From NCBI GenBank assembly GCA_018055865.1, contig JAGPGR010000144.1, positions 1 through 5,556 of the forward strand: a stretch of DNA of 5,556 nucleotides, in the 5' to 3' direction. The notes under the pieces are model-generated. The model searched no databases. It was not told where the DNA came from and was given only the letters and a program-made list of their open reading frames with translations. Shown one piece after another: positions 1 to 5,556 of the stretch; the first letter of the stretch is position 1, and the number at the start of each line of letters is the position of its first letter. A program made the translations under genes and the position numbers. Source of the stretch: Paludibacteraceae bacterium. Lineage in GTDB: Bacteria > Bacteroidota > Bacteroidia > Bacteroidales > Paludibacteraceae.

Positions 1-1
1 C

Positions 2-307
2 GCCACCCAGGTAATGGGAGCCAGTTTCCGAAATACAGGTGAAATCTGCGAACTGGCAGGATGTGATTTGCTCACCATTTCACCTGCTCTACTCAAAGAA
101 CTGGAACAAGCGGAAGGCACACTGGAAAAAAAACTGGATACTGAAGCAGCCGTAAAGATGGATATTGAGAAAATAAGCCCGGATGAAAAAACATTTCGCT
201 GGATGATGAACGAAGATGCGATGGCTACCGAAAAACTGGCCGAAGGAATCCGCAATTTTACGAAAGATCTGGTGAAACTCGAAAAACAGATCATCAAATT
301 ACTATGA
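2..307 (+). CDS. tal: Transaldolase, C-terminal part (5' end outside window)
   Basis: Transaldolase moves a three-carbon dihydroxyacetone unit between sugar phosphates in the non-oxidative pentose phosphate pathway, in the cytoplasm. The reading frame is open from base 2 and ends at TGA 305-307, leaving about 101 residues. It begins with the conserved VMGASFRN segment; its Ser and Arg correspond to the phosphate-binding Ser226 and Arg228 of E. coli TalB (family knowledge). This is followed by an [18 protein letters not shown] stretch and the terminal helix [14 protein letters not shown], all close to the end of classical transaldolases of about 316 residues. The Schiff-base lysine and most of the barrel lie upstream of the window. 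The C-terminus looks complete and intact. Its stop overlaps the first possible ATG of the next gene (ATGA, 304-307), so the two may be cotranscribed. The family call is secure; the gene's own promoter cannot be seen. Confidence 0.96.
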   Translation, partial: ATQVMGASFRNTGEICELAGCDLLTISPALLKELEQAEGTLEKKLDTEAAVKMDIEKISPDEKTFRWMMNEDAMATEKLAEGIRNFTKDLVKLEKQIIKLL

Positions 308-1032
308 TTAATCTGAGCAGAATGAATTTACGAAAAATACTCTTCATTTCGTTACTTTTAATGAGTGTAAACATACAGGCTCAGGTGAGTTTCTTTGTGG
401 AAGCTTCCGGAAATGCCTCGTTAATAGCTGAATATTACGCCACACAAATTACAGAATTCGAAAATTCTGACCGTCTGGGTTACACGAAATTCCTCAGCAA
501 TACTTATGGAGGAAGCTACAGCAATAAACCCGGAGCCGGTCTGACAGCCGGTTTACAGTACTTCATAAAGCAGGGAAACATCAGTTTGGACGCCGCAATA
601 GATTTCAACAATGTAAATTTTCATCAAACACTGACGACATACAACTACTATTTCTATCAATCAACTACGGATTATAAAATCGAGAACGCAACGAACCCTG
701 CTCCTGTAAGAACCGAAAAAGCAGATAGCCACAGCCAGTATTTGCTTTCTTTGCCGGTTTCGTTTTCATACTATTTTCTGGAAAAGAATTTATCGGTAAG
801 CCTGGGGCTCGTGCCCGGTCTGCTGGTGTACAGCACCGGCGGAAACGGCGCATCAACCGATTTCAATAAAACTCAGGTAGGTATTCAGGTGCAACTCAGG
901 TATCAGTTTGTGCCCCAATGGTGGCTTATGGCTGGTTTTCAGGAATACAGCACAAAGCTCTACGATGCTTCATTGAAACAAAGTTTCTCCAACCTGCGAC
1001 TGATGAAACTGGGTGTGAAGTACGATATTTAG
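304..1032 (+). CDS. Exported, probable outer-membrane beta-barrel protein of unknown role
   Basis: I do not recognise a specific family. The 242-residue product starts with a typical signal peptide: basic residues near 6-11, a hydrophobic core at about 12-22, and a probable cleavage after NIQA (residue 26), leaving a mature chain starting QVSFF. The mature chain of about 216 residues is rich in Tyr, Phe, Ser, Asn and Gly. It shows alternating strand-like segments such as [45 protein letters not shown] and a final [10 protein letters not shown]. That pattern fits a small outer-membrane barrel of roughly eight strands, as in the many porin-like proteins of Bacteroidota (inference). It lacks the usual terminal Phe and ends in Ile. 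The start at 304 overlaps the transaldolase stop. A second in-frame ATG at 322 gives [10 protein letters not shown], an equally good or better signal peptide start, so the overlap is not certain. No terminator is seen before the converging neighbour. Confidence 0.8.
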   Translation: MINLSRMNLRKILFISLLLMSVNIQAQVSFFVEASGNASLIAEYYATQITEFENSDRLGYTKFLSNTYGGSYSNKPGAGLTAGLQYFIKQGNISLDAAIDFNNVNFHQTLTTYNYYFYQSTTDYKIENATNPAPVRTEKADSHSQYLLSLPVSFSYYFLEKNLSVSLGLVPGLLVYSTGGNGASTDFNKTQVGIQVQLRYQFVPQWWLMAGFQEYSTKLYDASLKQSFSNLRLMKLGVKYDI

Positions 1033-1051
1033 ATCAGGAGAAAACCTTAAA

Positions 1052-1828
1052 TTACAATCCTTTTATCTCAAATTCATCGGCATCTTTCCAGAATGCATAT
1101 TTTTCACGAAACTGATTCAGTTCGTTTACGGAAATTTCATCTGTAAGTATGCCCCGGGCACATTCAGGGAAATTCACCAGTTCGCTTCCTTTGAAATCGA
1201 GCAAAACCGAATGACCTGAATAGGTAATGTTATACCCGTCGACTCCTATCCTGTTCACTCCGCACACAAAAGCCTGATTCTCAATAGCCCGTGCCGGCAG
1301 CAATGTATCCCACGCATCCATGCGAACATGTGGAAAACTGGCTGTATAAATGAGCAAGTCATATTCATTATTCCGGTTGCGCGACCACACAGGGAACCTC
1401 ACATCATAACAAACCAGCACACAGATATTCATTCCGCAATAATCGACCAGTAAACGGCTGTTTCCGGCCGAAAAATACCGGTGTTCGCCTCCTACGGTGA
1501 AAAGATGACGCTTGTCGGCTGTATGAATTTTTCCATCGGGATACACGAAAAATGCTCGGTTGAAGATGTAGTCGTCGTCCCTGGCAATAAAACTGCCGGT
1601 GATTGCCATTCGGTAATTCACTGCCCATGATTTCAATTTTCTTACCGTTTCACCATCCATTGTTTCGGCCAGGTCGAGCCTGTCTGTGCAAAATCCGGTA
1701 GAAAACATTTCGGGCAGCACAGCCAAATCTGTTTTACCCGAAAGAGATGCCAGGTCTTTTTCTGTCTTCCGAAGATTGGATTGAATATCGGCCCAGAAGA
1801 TGTCGGTTTGGATTAATGAGATTTTCAA
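1052..1828 (-). CDS. Carbon-nitrogen hydrolase, YafV/omega-amidase-like (nitrilase superfamily)
   Basis: This 258-residue protein belongs to the nitrilase superfamily. The Glu-Lys-Cys triad is visible: Glu40 in VLPEMFSTGF, Lys106 in DKRHLF and Cys140 in LVCYDVRFPVWSRN. Other blocks, such as LLPARAIENQAFVCGVNR (177-193), and the C-terminal YAFWKDADEF closely resemble E. coli YafV (256 residues) along the full length. That family hydrolyses alpha-ketoglutaramate and similar omega-amides and is regarded as metabolite repair after glutamine transamination (family knowledge; the substrate here is inferred). No signal peptide is present, so it is cytoplasmic. The start is unusual: codon 1 is TTG (1828-1826), and the 85 bases back to the acyltransferase stop contain no ATG, GTG, TTG or CTG in any frame. 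The N-terminus (KISLIQ) still aligns with YafV (LKITLLQ), so little or nothing seems missing. No TAnnTTTG box lies in that gap, so cotranscription with the upstream acyltransferase is likely. Confidence 0.93.
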   Translation of the reverse strand: MKISLIQTDIFWADIQSNLRKTEKDLASLSGKTDLAVLPEMFSTGFCTDRLDLAETMDGETVRKLKSWAVNYRMAITGSFIARDDDYIFNRAFFVYPDGKIHTADKRHLFTVGGEHRYFSAGNSRLLVDYCGMNICVLVCYDVRFPVWSRNRNNEYDLLIYTASFPHVRMDAWDTLLPARAIENQAFVCGVNRIGVDGYNITYSGHSVLLDFKGSELVNFPECARGILTDEISVNELNQFREKYAFWKDADEFEIKGL

Positions 1829-1913
1829 ACTGGTTGATTGATTAATTTGATAATTCGCTGAATAATTATGACGGAGAAATTGTAAATTGTTGATGCCTGC
1901 CGAACTAATGAAA

Positions 1914-2471
1914 TCACTTTGTCAGGGGATTGGTTGGGATTAAAAAATTCTCCGGTTTTATGGCTTTTATTCCCCTGTAAAAATCATAAATATGGGCTAA
2001 ATCGGCATTTTCGTCTCCGGTAGGATAGAAAACTTCTGTAATGCCCATTTCTTTATTTCCGAAATCGAGGTATGCCAGCTGAATAGGCACTCCGGCTCCC
2101 GTAGCTATGAAATAAAAACCTTTTTTCCATTCAGGATTGGGCTTCCGGGTTCCTTCAGGAGTTATTGCCAGATGAAATCGGGGTCGTTTCTCAAATTCCA
2201 AGACCATCTGCTGTGTCACCGACATGCGCTTGCTACGGTCAATAGGCACTCCGCCCATTGCTTTGAATAGTAATCCCATAGGGAAAAAAAACCACGATTT
2301 CTTCATCAAGAAACCGGCTTTTTTATTCAAAGACCAATAGAATAATTTTCCGATGATAAAATCCCAGTTGCTCGTGTGAGGAGCCACACAAATCACACTT
2401 TTCGGCGGTTCTGTAACCTTATAAACCGATTTCCAACCGAAAAGTTTTAATATAGCGCCGCTTAAATTCAT
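1914..2471 (-). CDS. PlsC-like lysophospholipid / 1-acylglycerol-3-phosphate acyltransferase family protein
   Basis: Members of this family transfer acyl groups to glycerophospholipids or related acceptors at the inner membrane. With the start chosen here the protein has 185 residues. It shows the HX4D catalytic motif as HTSNWD (His32, Asp37), the GGVPIDRS block at 73-80 and the TPEGTRK block at 104-110, in the right order and spacing for PlsC-type enzymes. A hydrophobic stretch with WFFFPMGLLFKAMGG lies between the first two. The acceptor and acyl donor cannot be told from sequence. The frame stays open to a GTG at 2513, directly after an in-frame TGA, which would add 14 residues. I prefer the ATG at 2471 because a well-formed promoter -7 box lies inside that extension (2495-2502), and because this start puts the HX4D motif about 30 residues in, as I recall for relatives. 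It is read divergently from the helicase gene, and the hydrolase gene follows after 85 bases. Confidence 0.88.
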   Translation of the reverse strand: MNLSGAILKLFGWKSVYKVTEPPKSVICVAPHTSNWDFIIGKLFYWSLNKKAGFLMKKSWFFFPMGLLFKAMGGVPIDRSKRMSVTQQMVLEFEKRPRFHLAITPEGTRKPNPEWKKGFYFIATGAGVPIQLAYLDFGNKEMGITEVFYPTGDENADLAHIYDFYRGIKAIKPENFLIPTNPLTK

Positions 2472-2494
2472 ACCGTAAGCTGTTAAAGTTTTCA

Positions 2495-2524
2495 CAAAAC
2501 TACTTATTTTCACTCAATCGACAA
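2495..2524 (-). promoter_or_regulatory. Bacteroidota-type promoter for the acyltransferase gene
   Basis: Read on the minus strand, TTG (2524-2522) is followed by exactly 19 bases and then TAGTTTTG (2502-2495), a full match to the TAnnTTTG -7 element of the Bacteroidota primary sigma factor, with its -33 TTG at the usual spacing. Transcription would start near 2488-2490, giving a leader of about 18 bases to the ATG at 2471. The box lies downstream of the alternative GTG start at 2513, which argues against that start. Known consensus plus direct sequence match; no expression evidence. Confidence 0.65.
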
Positions 2525-2542
2525 GTTGTTGATAACTATTTT

Positions 2543-2572
2543 CTGAAAATTAAGGGTAAATTAGTAATTTTG
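2543..2572 (+). promoter_or_regulatory. Bacteroidota-type promoter for the helicase gene
   Basis: TAATTTTG (2565-2572) is a full match to the TAnnTTTG -7 element. Nineteen bases upstream sits CTG (2543-2545), a two-of-three match to the -33 TTG. The predicted start near 2578-2580 leaves a leader of about 67 bases before the ATG at 2647. It faces away from the acyltransferase promoter; their predicted start points lie about 90 bases apart. No Shine-Dalgarno-like sequence precedes the ATG. Confidence 0.6.
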
Positions 2573-2608
2573 TAGAATGAAGAAGTGGAAGGTAAGAAGT
2601 CAAAACTC

Positions 2609-2626
2609 TCCCGATAGATATCGGGA
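2609..2626. repeat. Short perfect palindrome (7-bp stem, 4-base loop) in the helicase leader
   Basis: TCCCGAT (2609-2615), loop AGAT (2616-2619) and ATCGGGA (2620-2626) form a perfect inverted repeat. It lies between the predicted transcription start and the helicase ATG, ending 20 bases before the start codon, so it would form a hairpin in the mRNA leader. No T-run follows, so it does not look like an intrinsic terminator. Its GC-rich arms contrast with the AT-rich surroundings. It resembles short dispersed palindromes that I recall from intergenic DNA of Bacteroidota; that family assignment is a recollection, and repetition cannot be tested in this window, which holds one copy. Confidence 0.6.
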
Positions 2627-2646
2627 TTAGAACTCAGAGCTAAAGA

Positions 2647-4962
2647 ATGGATTTTCTCAATGAATTAAACAAAAGTCAGTTAGATGCAGTAACCTACAAT
2701 GAAGGTCCTTCGCTGGTGATAGCCGGTGCAGGCTCGGGCAAAACGCGCGTGCTAACCTATAAAATAGCTTATTTGTTGTCCAAAGGTGTGTCGCCGGCAT
2801 CAGTTCTGGCGCTCACATTTACTAACAAAGCTGCCAAAGAAATGCGCAAACGAATAGGTGAACTGGTTGGCTATCAGACATCTCGCTACTTGTGGATGGG
2901 CACTTTTCACTCTATATTCTCACGCATACTGCGCAACGAGGCATCGCTCATCGGTTATACCAAAGATTTTACCATTTATGATTCATCCGACAGTAAAAGC
3001 CTGATAAAGAGCATTATAAAAGAAATGAAACTGGATGACAAGGTGTACAAGCCGGGTAATATCCATGCACGCATCTCTTCGGCCAAAAATAACCTGGTGA
3101 CCGTTCAGTCTTACTTTGATAATCCGGATCATCTGAAGACAGACACACAGCAGCGTGTGCCACGTACAAGGGAAATTTATGCTGTTTACGCCAACCGGTG
3201 CAAACAGGCCAATGCGATGGATTTTGACGATTTGCTGCTGCAAACCAACCTGCTTTTTCACAACCATCCTGAAGCGCTGGCCAGGTATCAGGATATTTTC
3301 GGATACATTCTGGTAGATGAATATCAGGATACCAACTTTGCACAATACCTGATAGTAAGAAAATTGGCCGAAAAACACGAACGTATTTGTGTGGTGGGCG
3401 ACGATGCGCAGAGCATTTACTCCTTCCGCGGAGCCAATATTGATAATATTCTGAAGTTTCAGCAGACATACAAGAATGTGAAACTCTTCAAACTGGAACG
3501 AAATTACCGTTCGACCAAAAACATAGTAAAAGCAGCCAACAGTCTGATAGACAAAAATTCGGAGCAAATACGCAAAACCATTTTTTCGGAAAAAGAAGAA
3601 GGCAACCTGATCGAAGTGTCGGCCGTGACGACTGATTTTGAAGAGGCTATCAAGGTGGCCAATGGCATTGGTAAACTCAGAGATAAAGAAAATCATTCCT
3701 TCAAGGACATTGCAGTACTGTATCGCACCAATTCGCAGTCGCGTGTAATGGAGGAAGCGCTCAGAAAGCAAAATATTCCCTACCGCATTTATGGCGGTTT
3801 GTCATTCTATCAGCGTAAAGAGATTAAAGATGTAATTGCCTATTTCCGTTTGGTGATGAACAAAGATGACGAAGAAGCCCTGAAGCGAATCATCAACTAT
3901 CCGGCACGCGGCATTGGCGATGTAACGCTTGATAAACTGATCAGCACGGCGCAACTTCATGGCGTAGGTATATGGTCTGTGCTGCAGGATATGCTGAAAT
4001 ACAACCTGAATGTGAATGCCGGCACTGCCGCCAGGCTGGCTCAGTTCAGGGATATGATTGATGTATTCGCTGCTCAGATTACCACGCTGAATGCCTACGA
4101 ACTGGCCAGCAGCATAGTAAAAACAACGGGAGTGCTGGCCGATGCCATCAACGACCGTTCTGCCGAAAGTTTGAGCCGGATTGACAACGTGGAAGAACTG
4201 CTGAAAGCCATTTACGAATTTTGCGAAAATAAAAAGAAGGAAGAAAGTGTCGAATTAGTTCCGCTACCCGAATTTTTGTCGGAAGTTTCGCTTCTAACCG
4301 ATCAGGATACCGATAAAGATGAAAACGATGATAAAGTTACACTGATGACCGTTCACGCAGCTAAAGGACTGGAATTCAGAAGTGTATTCATTGTTGGTAT
4401 GGAAGAGCAGTTGTTTCCTTCACCCTACGCCGAAACTGCCCGTGAGCTGGAAGAAGAACGGCGCCTGTTTTATGTAGCCATAACCCGCGCTGAAGAAAAT
4501 TGCTTTATAAGTTACTCAAAATCAAGGTTCAGAAACGGGCAAACGAATTTTGCAAACCCGAGTCGATTTATGAAAGACATTGATACCCATTTTCTGAAAT
4601 ACAGCGATGAGGTGAGTTTTTCGTCCGGTTCCGGTTCGCTCTTCAACCGCTGGAACGACGATGTGGACGTGGAGCGAAACCGCTTTAGGCAGAATCCCTT
4701 CAAATCTCCTGCTGCCAGCACTTTCAAAGAGCCGGAAAAGCCCCGGAAACTAAAAAAAATAGATGCGGTTCAACCTGTGAAAACACCTGTGGTGAATGAG
4801 AACTTACCGGTAGGGACTTTTGTGAAACACGGAATATTCGGAATTGGGAAGGTGCTGGAGACATCACTTGTAGACGGTAACGAAAAAGCAGAAATTGATT
4901 TCGGCGAGAAAGGCGTAAAATCATTGCTGCTGAAATTTGCAAAGCTGGAAATATTGAAATAA
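2647..4962 (+). CDS. pcrA: PcrA/UvrD-type superfamily 1A ATP-dependent 3'-5' DNA helicase
   Basis: The 771-residue product is a complete UvrD/PcrA/Rep-class helicase, which unwinds DNA in nucleotide excision and mismatch repair, clears RecA filaments and resolves replication conflicts (family knowledge). Motifs seen in order: Q motif with Gln11; Walker A AGAGSGKT (26-33, Lys32); Ia TFTNKAA (57-63); Ib GTFHS (85-89); II VDEYQDTN (223-230); III GDDAQSIYSFRGA (251-263); IV LERNYRST (283-290, Arg288); V from Val564 to Phe577 including TVHAAKGLEF; VI EEERRLFYVAITRA (602-615, Arg614). After a Ser/Gly-rich, then basic and proline-rich linker (about 655-718), a small C-terminal module with GTFVKHGIFGIGKV matches the Tudor-like tail of PcrA/UvrD. 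It is slightly longer than the usual 720-ish residues, mainly because of the linker. The ATG at 2647 is firm: an in-frame TAA lies just upstream (2641-2643). recA follows 66 bases later. No defect is seen in any motif; PcrA versus UvrD naming is a matter of convention here. Confidence 0.96.
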   Translation: MDFLNELNKSQLDAVTYNEGPSLVIAGAGSGKTRVLTYKIAYLLSKGVSPASVLALTFTNKAAKEMRKRIGELVGYQTSRYLWMGTFHSIFSRILRNEASLIGYTKDFTIYDSSDSKSLIKSIIKEMKLDDKVYKPGNIHARISSAKNNLVTVQSYFDNPDHLKTDTQQRVPRTREIYAVYANRCKQANAMDFDDLLLQTNLLFHNHPEALARYQDIFGYILVDEYQDTNFAQYLIVRKLAEKHERICVVGDDAQSIYSFRGANIDNILKFQQTYKNVKLFKLERNYRSTKNIVKAANSLIDKNSEQIRKTIFSEKEEGNLIEVSAVTTDFEEAIKVANGIGKLRDKENHSFKDIAVLYRTNSQSRVMEEALRKQNIPYRIYGGLSFYQRKEIKDVIAYFRLVMNKDDEEALKRIINYPARGIGDVTLDKLISTAQLHGVGIWSVLQDMLKYNLNVNAGTAARLAQFRDMIDVFAAQITTLNAYELASSIVKTTGVLADAINDRSAESLSRIDNVEELLKAIYEFCENKKKEESVELVPLPEFLSEVSLLTDQDTDKDENDDKVTLMTVHAAKGLEFRSVFIVGMEEQLFPSPYAETARELEEERRLFYVAITRAEENCFISYSKSRFRNGQTNFANPSRFMKDIDTHFLKYSDEVSFSSGSGSLFNRWNDDVDVERNRFRQNPFKSPAASTFKEPEKPRKLKKIDAVQPVKTPVVNENLPVGTFVKHGIFGIGKVLETSLVDGNEKAEIDFGEKGVKSLLLKFAKLEILK

Positions 4963-4988
4963 AACGATTTAAATTGACAAAAAAATTT

Positions 4989-4996
4989 TATCTTTG
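4989..4996 (+). promoter_or_regulatory. -7 promoter element for recA
   Basis: TATCTTTG is a full match to TAnnTTTG and lies 32 bases before the recA ATG, with a predicted start near 5001-5003 and an A-rich leader of about 27 bases. The -33 position at 19-base spacing (4967-4969) reads ATT, a weak match. A TTGAC at 4974-4978 is only 12 bases away, too close for a standard -33 element. This suggests recA can be transcribed separately from the helicase gene. No obvious SOS-type operator palindrome was seen around it. Confidence 0.55.
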
Positions 4997-5028
4997 TACG
5001 AACTAAAAATAAAAAAACAGAAATTAAT

Positions 5029-5556
5029 ATGGCTAAGAACAAAGAAGAATCCACCATTCCTGAAAACGAGAAACTGAAAGCGTTGCAACTGGCAATGGAC
5101 AAAATTGGTAAAGATTACGGCAAAGGCGCCATCATGCGCATGGGCGATACTGAAGTGATAGATGTAGCAGTAATTCCGACCGGCTCTGTGGGATTGAATA
5201 TTGCGATGGGCGTAGGCGGATATCCGCGCGGACGTGTAGTAGAAATTTACGGACCGGAATCTTCGGGTAAAACCACACTGGCTATTCATGCCATTGCCGA
5301 AGCTCAAAAAGCGGGTGGAATTGCAGCATTTATTGACGCAGAGCATGCTTTCGATCGTTATTATGCCGAAAAACTCGGAGTGAACACCGACGATTTGCTA
5401 ATTTCTCAGCCCGATGACGGCGAGCAAGCTTTGGAAATTACCGATCAGCTGATCCGCTCTGCAGCCATTGACATCATAGTAATCGACTCTGTGGCTGCAC
5501 TTACTCCCCGAAAAGAGATAGAAGGCGATATGGGCGACTCGAGCATGGGTCTACAG
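5029..5556 (+). CDS. recA: Recombinase RecA, N-terminal part (3' end outside window)
   Basis: RecA forms ATP-dependent filaments on single-stranded DNA, carries out strand exchange and triggers SOS-type repressor cleavage in bacteria that have it. The 176 codons present start MAKNKEEST and include the N-terminal oligomerisation helix ([20 protein letters not shown], 16-35). Walker A is GPESSGKTT (75-83, Lys81), the catalytic glutamate lies in DAEHAFD (Glu105, equivalent to E. coli Glu96), and Walker B is IIVIDS (149-154). The window ends at GDSSMGLQ, within the DNA-binding loop L1 region, so loop L2 and the C-terminal domain are missing because of the window edge, not a mutation. The helix is preceded by only a short tail of about 15 residues, as in other RecA proteins. 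The ATG at 5029 follows an A-rich leader without a Shine-Dalgarno sequence. It lies in the same direction as the helicase gene, 66 bases downstream. Confidence 0.98.
   Translation, partial: MAKNKEESTIPENEKLKALQLAMDKIGKDYGKGAIMRMGDTEVIDVAVIPTGSVGLNIAMGVGGYPRGRVVEIYGPESSGKTTLAIHAIAEAQKAGGIAAFIDAEHAFDRYYAEKLGVNTDDLLISQPDDGEQALEITDQLIRSAAIDIIVIDSVAALTPRKEIEGDMGDSSMGLQ

Noticed and set aside
665..856. Antisense frame inside the barrel-protein gene
   Set aside because: It is a short Arg/Cys-rich translation within a gene that has a convincing signal peptide on the other strand.
2545..2552. TAATTTTC on the minus strand as a second acyltransferase promoter
   Set aside because: It is one base off the -7 consensus with no TTG at the right distance, while a full match with exact spacing lies at 2495-2524.
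2609..2626. The palindrome as an intrinsic terminator
   Set aside because: No T-run follows on either strand, and it sits in a leader, not after a gene.
2983..3771. Long antisense open frame inside the helicase gene
   Set aside because: It lies opposite strongly conserved helicase motifs, its translation has no recognisable domain, and such shadows are expected opposite long conserved genes.
4620..4640. Repeated CCGGTT units in the helicase gene
   Set aside because: They simply encode the Ser/Gly linker before the C-terminal module; there are too few copies to be a repeat element.
4974..4978. TTGAC as a classical -35 element for recA
   Set aside because: It is only 12 bases from the -7 box, too near for a standard Bacteroidota or sigma-70 arrangement, and the surroundings are A/T-rich enough for a chance match.
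4969..5346. Antisense open frame opposite the start of recA
   Set aside because: It overlaps the conserved RecA nucleotide-binding region and the recA promoter, and its translation is Cys/Phe/Tyr-rich without a recognisable family.
1..5556. CRISPR array, insertion sequence, tRNA/rRNA or toxin-antitoxin/defence module
   Set aside because: No spaced direct repeats, transposase motifs, terminal inverted repeats, cloverleaf-like sequences or small paired frames were seen; nearly all DNA is accounted for by ordinary genes.

Overview
The window looks like a chromosomal housekeeping segment from a member of the Bacteroidota, probably a Bacteroidales-like relative (inferred). The signs are Bacteroidota-type promoters (TTG, about 19 bases, then TAnnTTTG), start codons in A-rich context without clear Shine-Dalgarno sequences, an outer-membrane barrel-like protein with a 'QAQ' signal-peptide end, and the family resemblance of the proteins.

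Layout, left to right. Bases 2-307 hold the 3' end of a transaldolase gene (+). Its stop overlaps the first possible ATG of a 242-residue exported, probably outer-membrane beta-barrel protein of unknown role (304-1032, +). Converging on it with only a 19-base gap is a carbon-nitrogen hydrolase of the YafV/omega-amidase type (1052-1828, -). Behind that is a PlsC-like lysophospholipid/glycerolipid acyltransferase (1914-2471, -, with an in-frame extension to 2513). The acyltransferase diverges from a complete PcrA/UvrD-type superfamily 1A DNA helicase gene (2647-4962, +). The window ends inside recA (5029-5556, +), cut off after 176 codons.

Two face-to-face promoters sit between the acyltransferase and the helicase, and a third -7 box sits just before recA. 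The helicase leader also carries a perfect 7-bp-stem palindrome with a 4-base loop. The minus-strand pair has no visible promoter between its genes and may be one transcript. The helicase and recA are same-strand neighbours, both acting in recombination and repair, but recA has its own promoter signal.

I see no mobile element, CRISPR array, RNA gene, toxin-antitoxin or defence system, and no convincing sign of a novel multi-gene system. The points most worth checking concern start codons and promoters: the internal promoter that redefines the acyltransferase start, the apparent TTG start of the hydrolase, and the leader palindrome of the helicase. No gene-free stretch is longer than about 175 bases.
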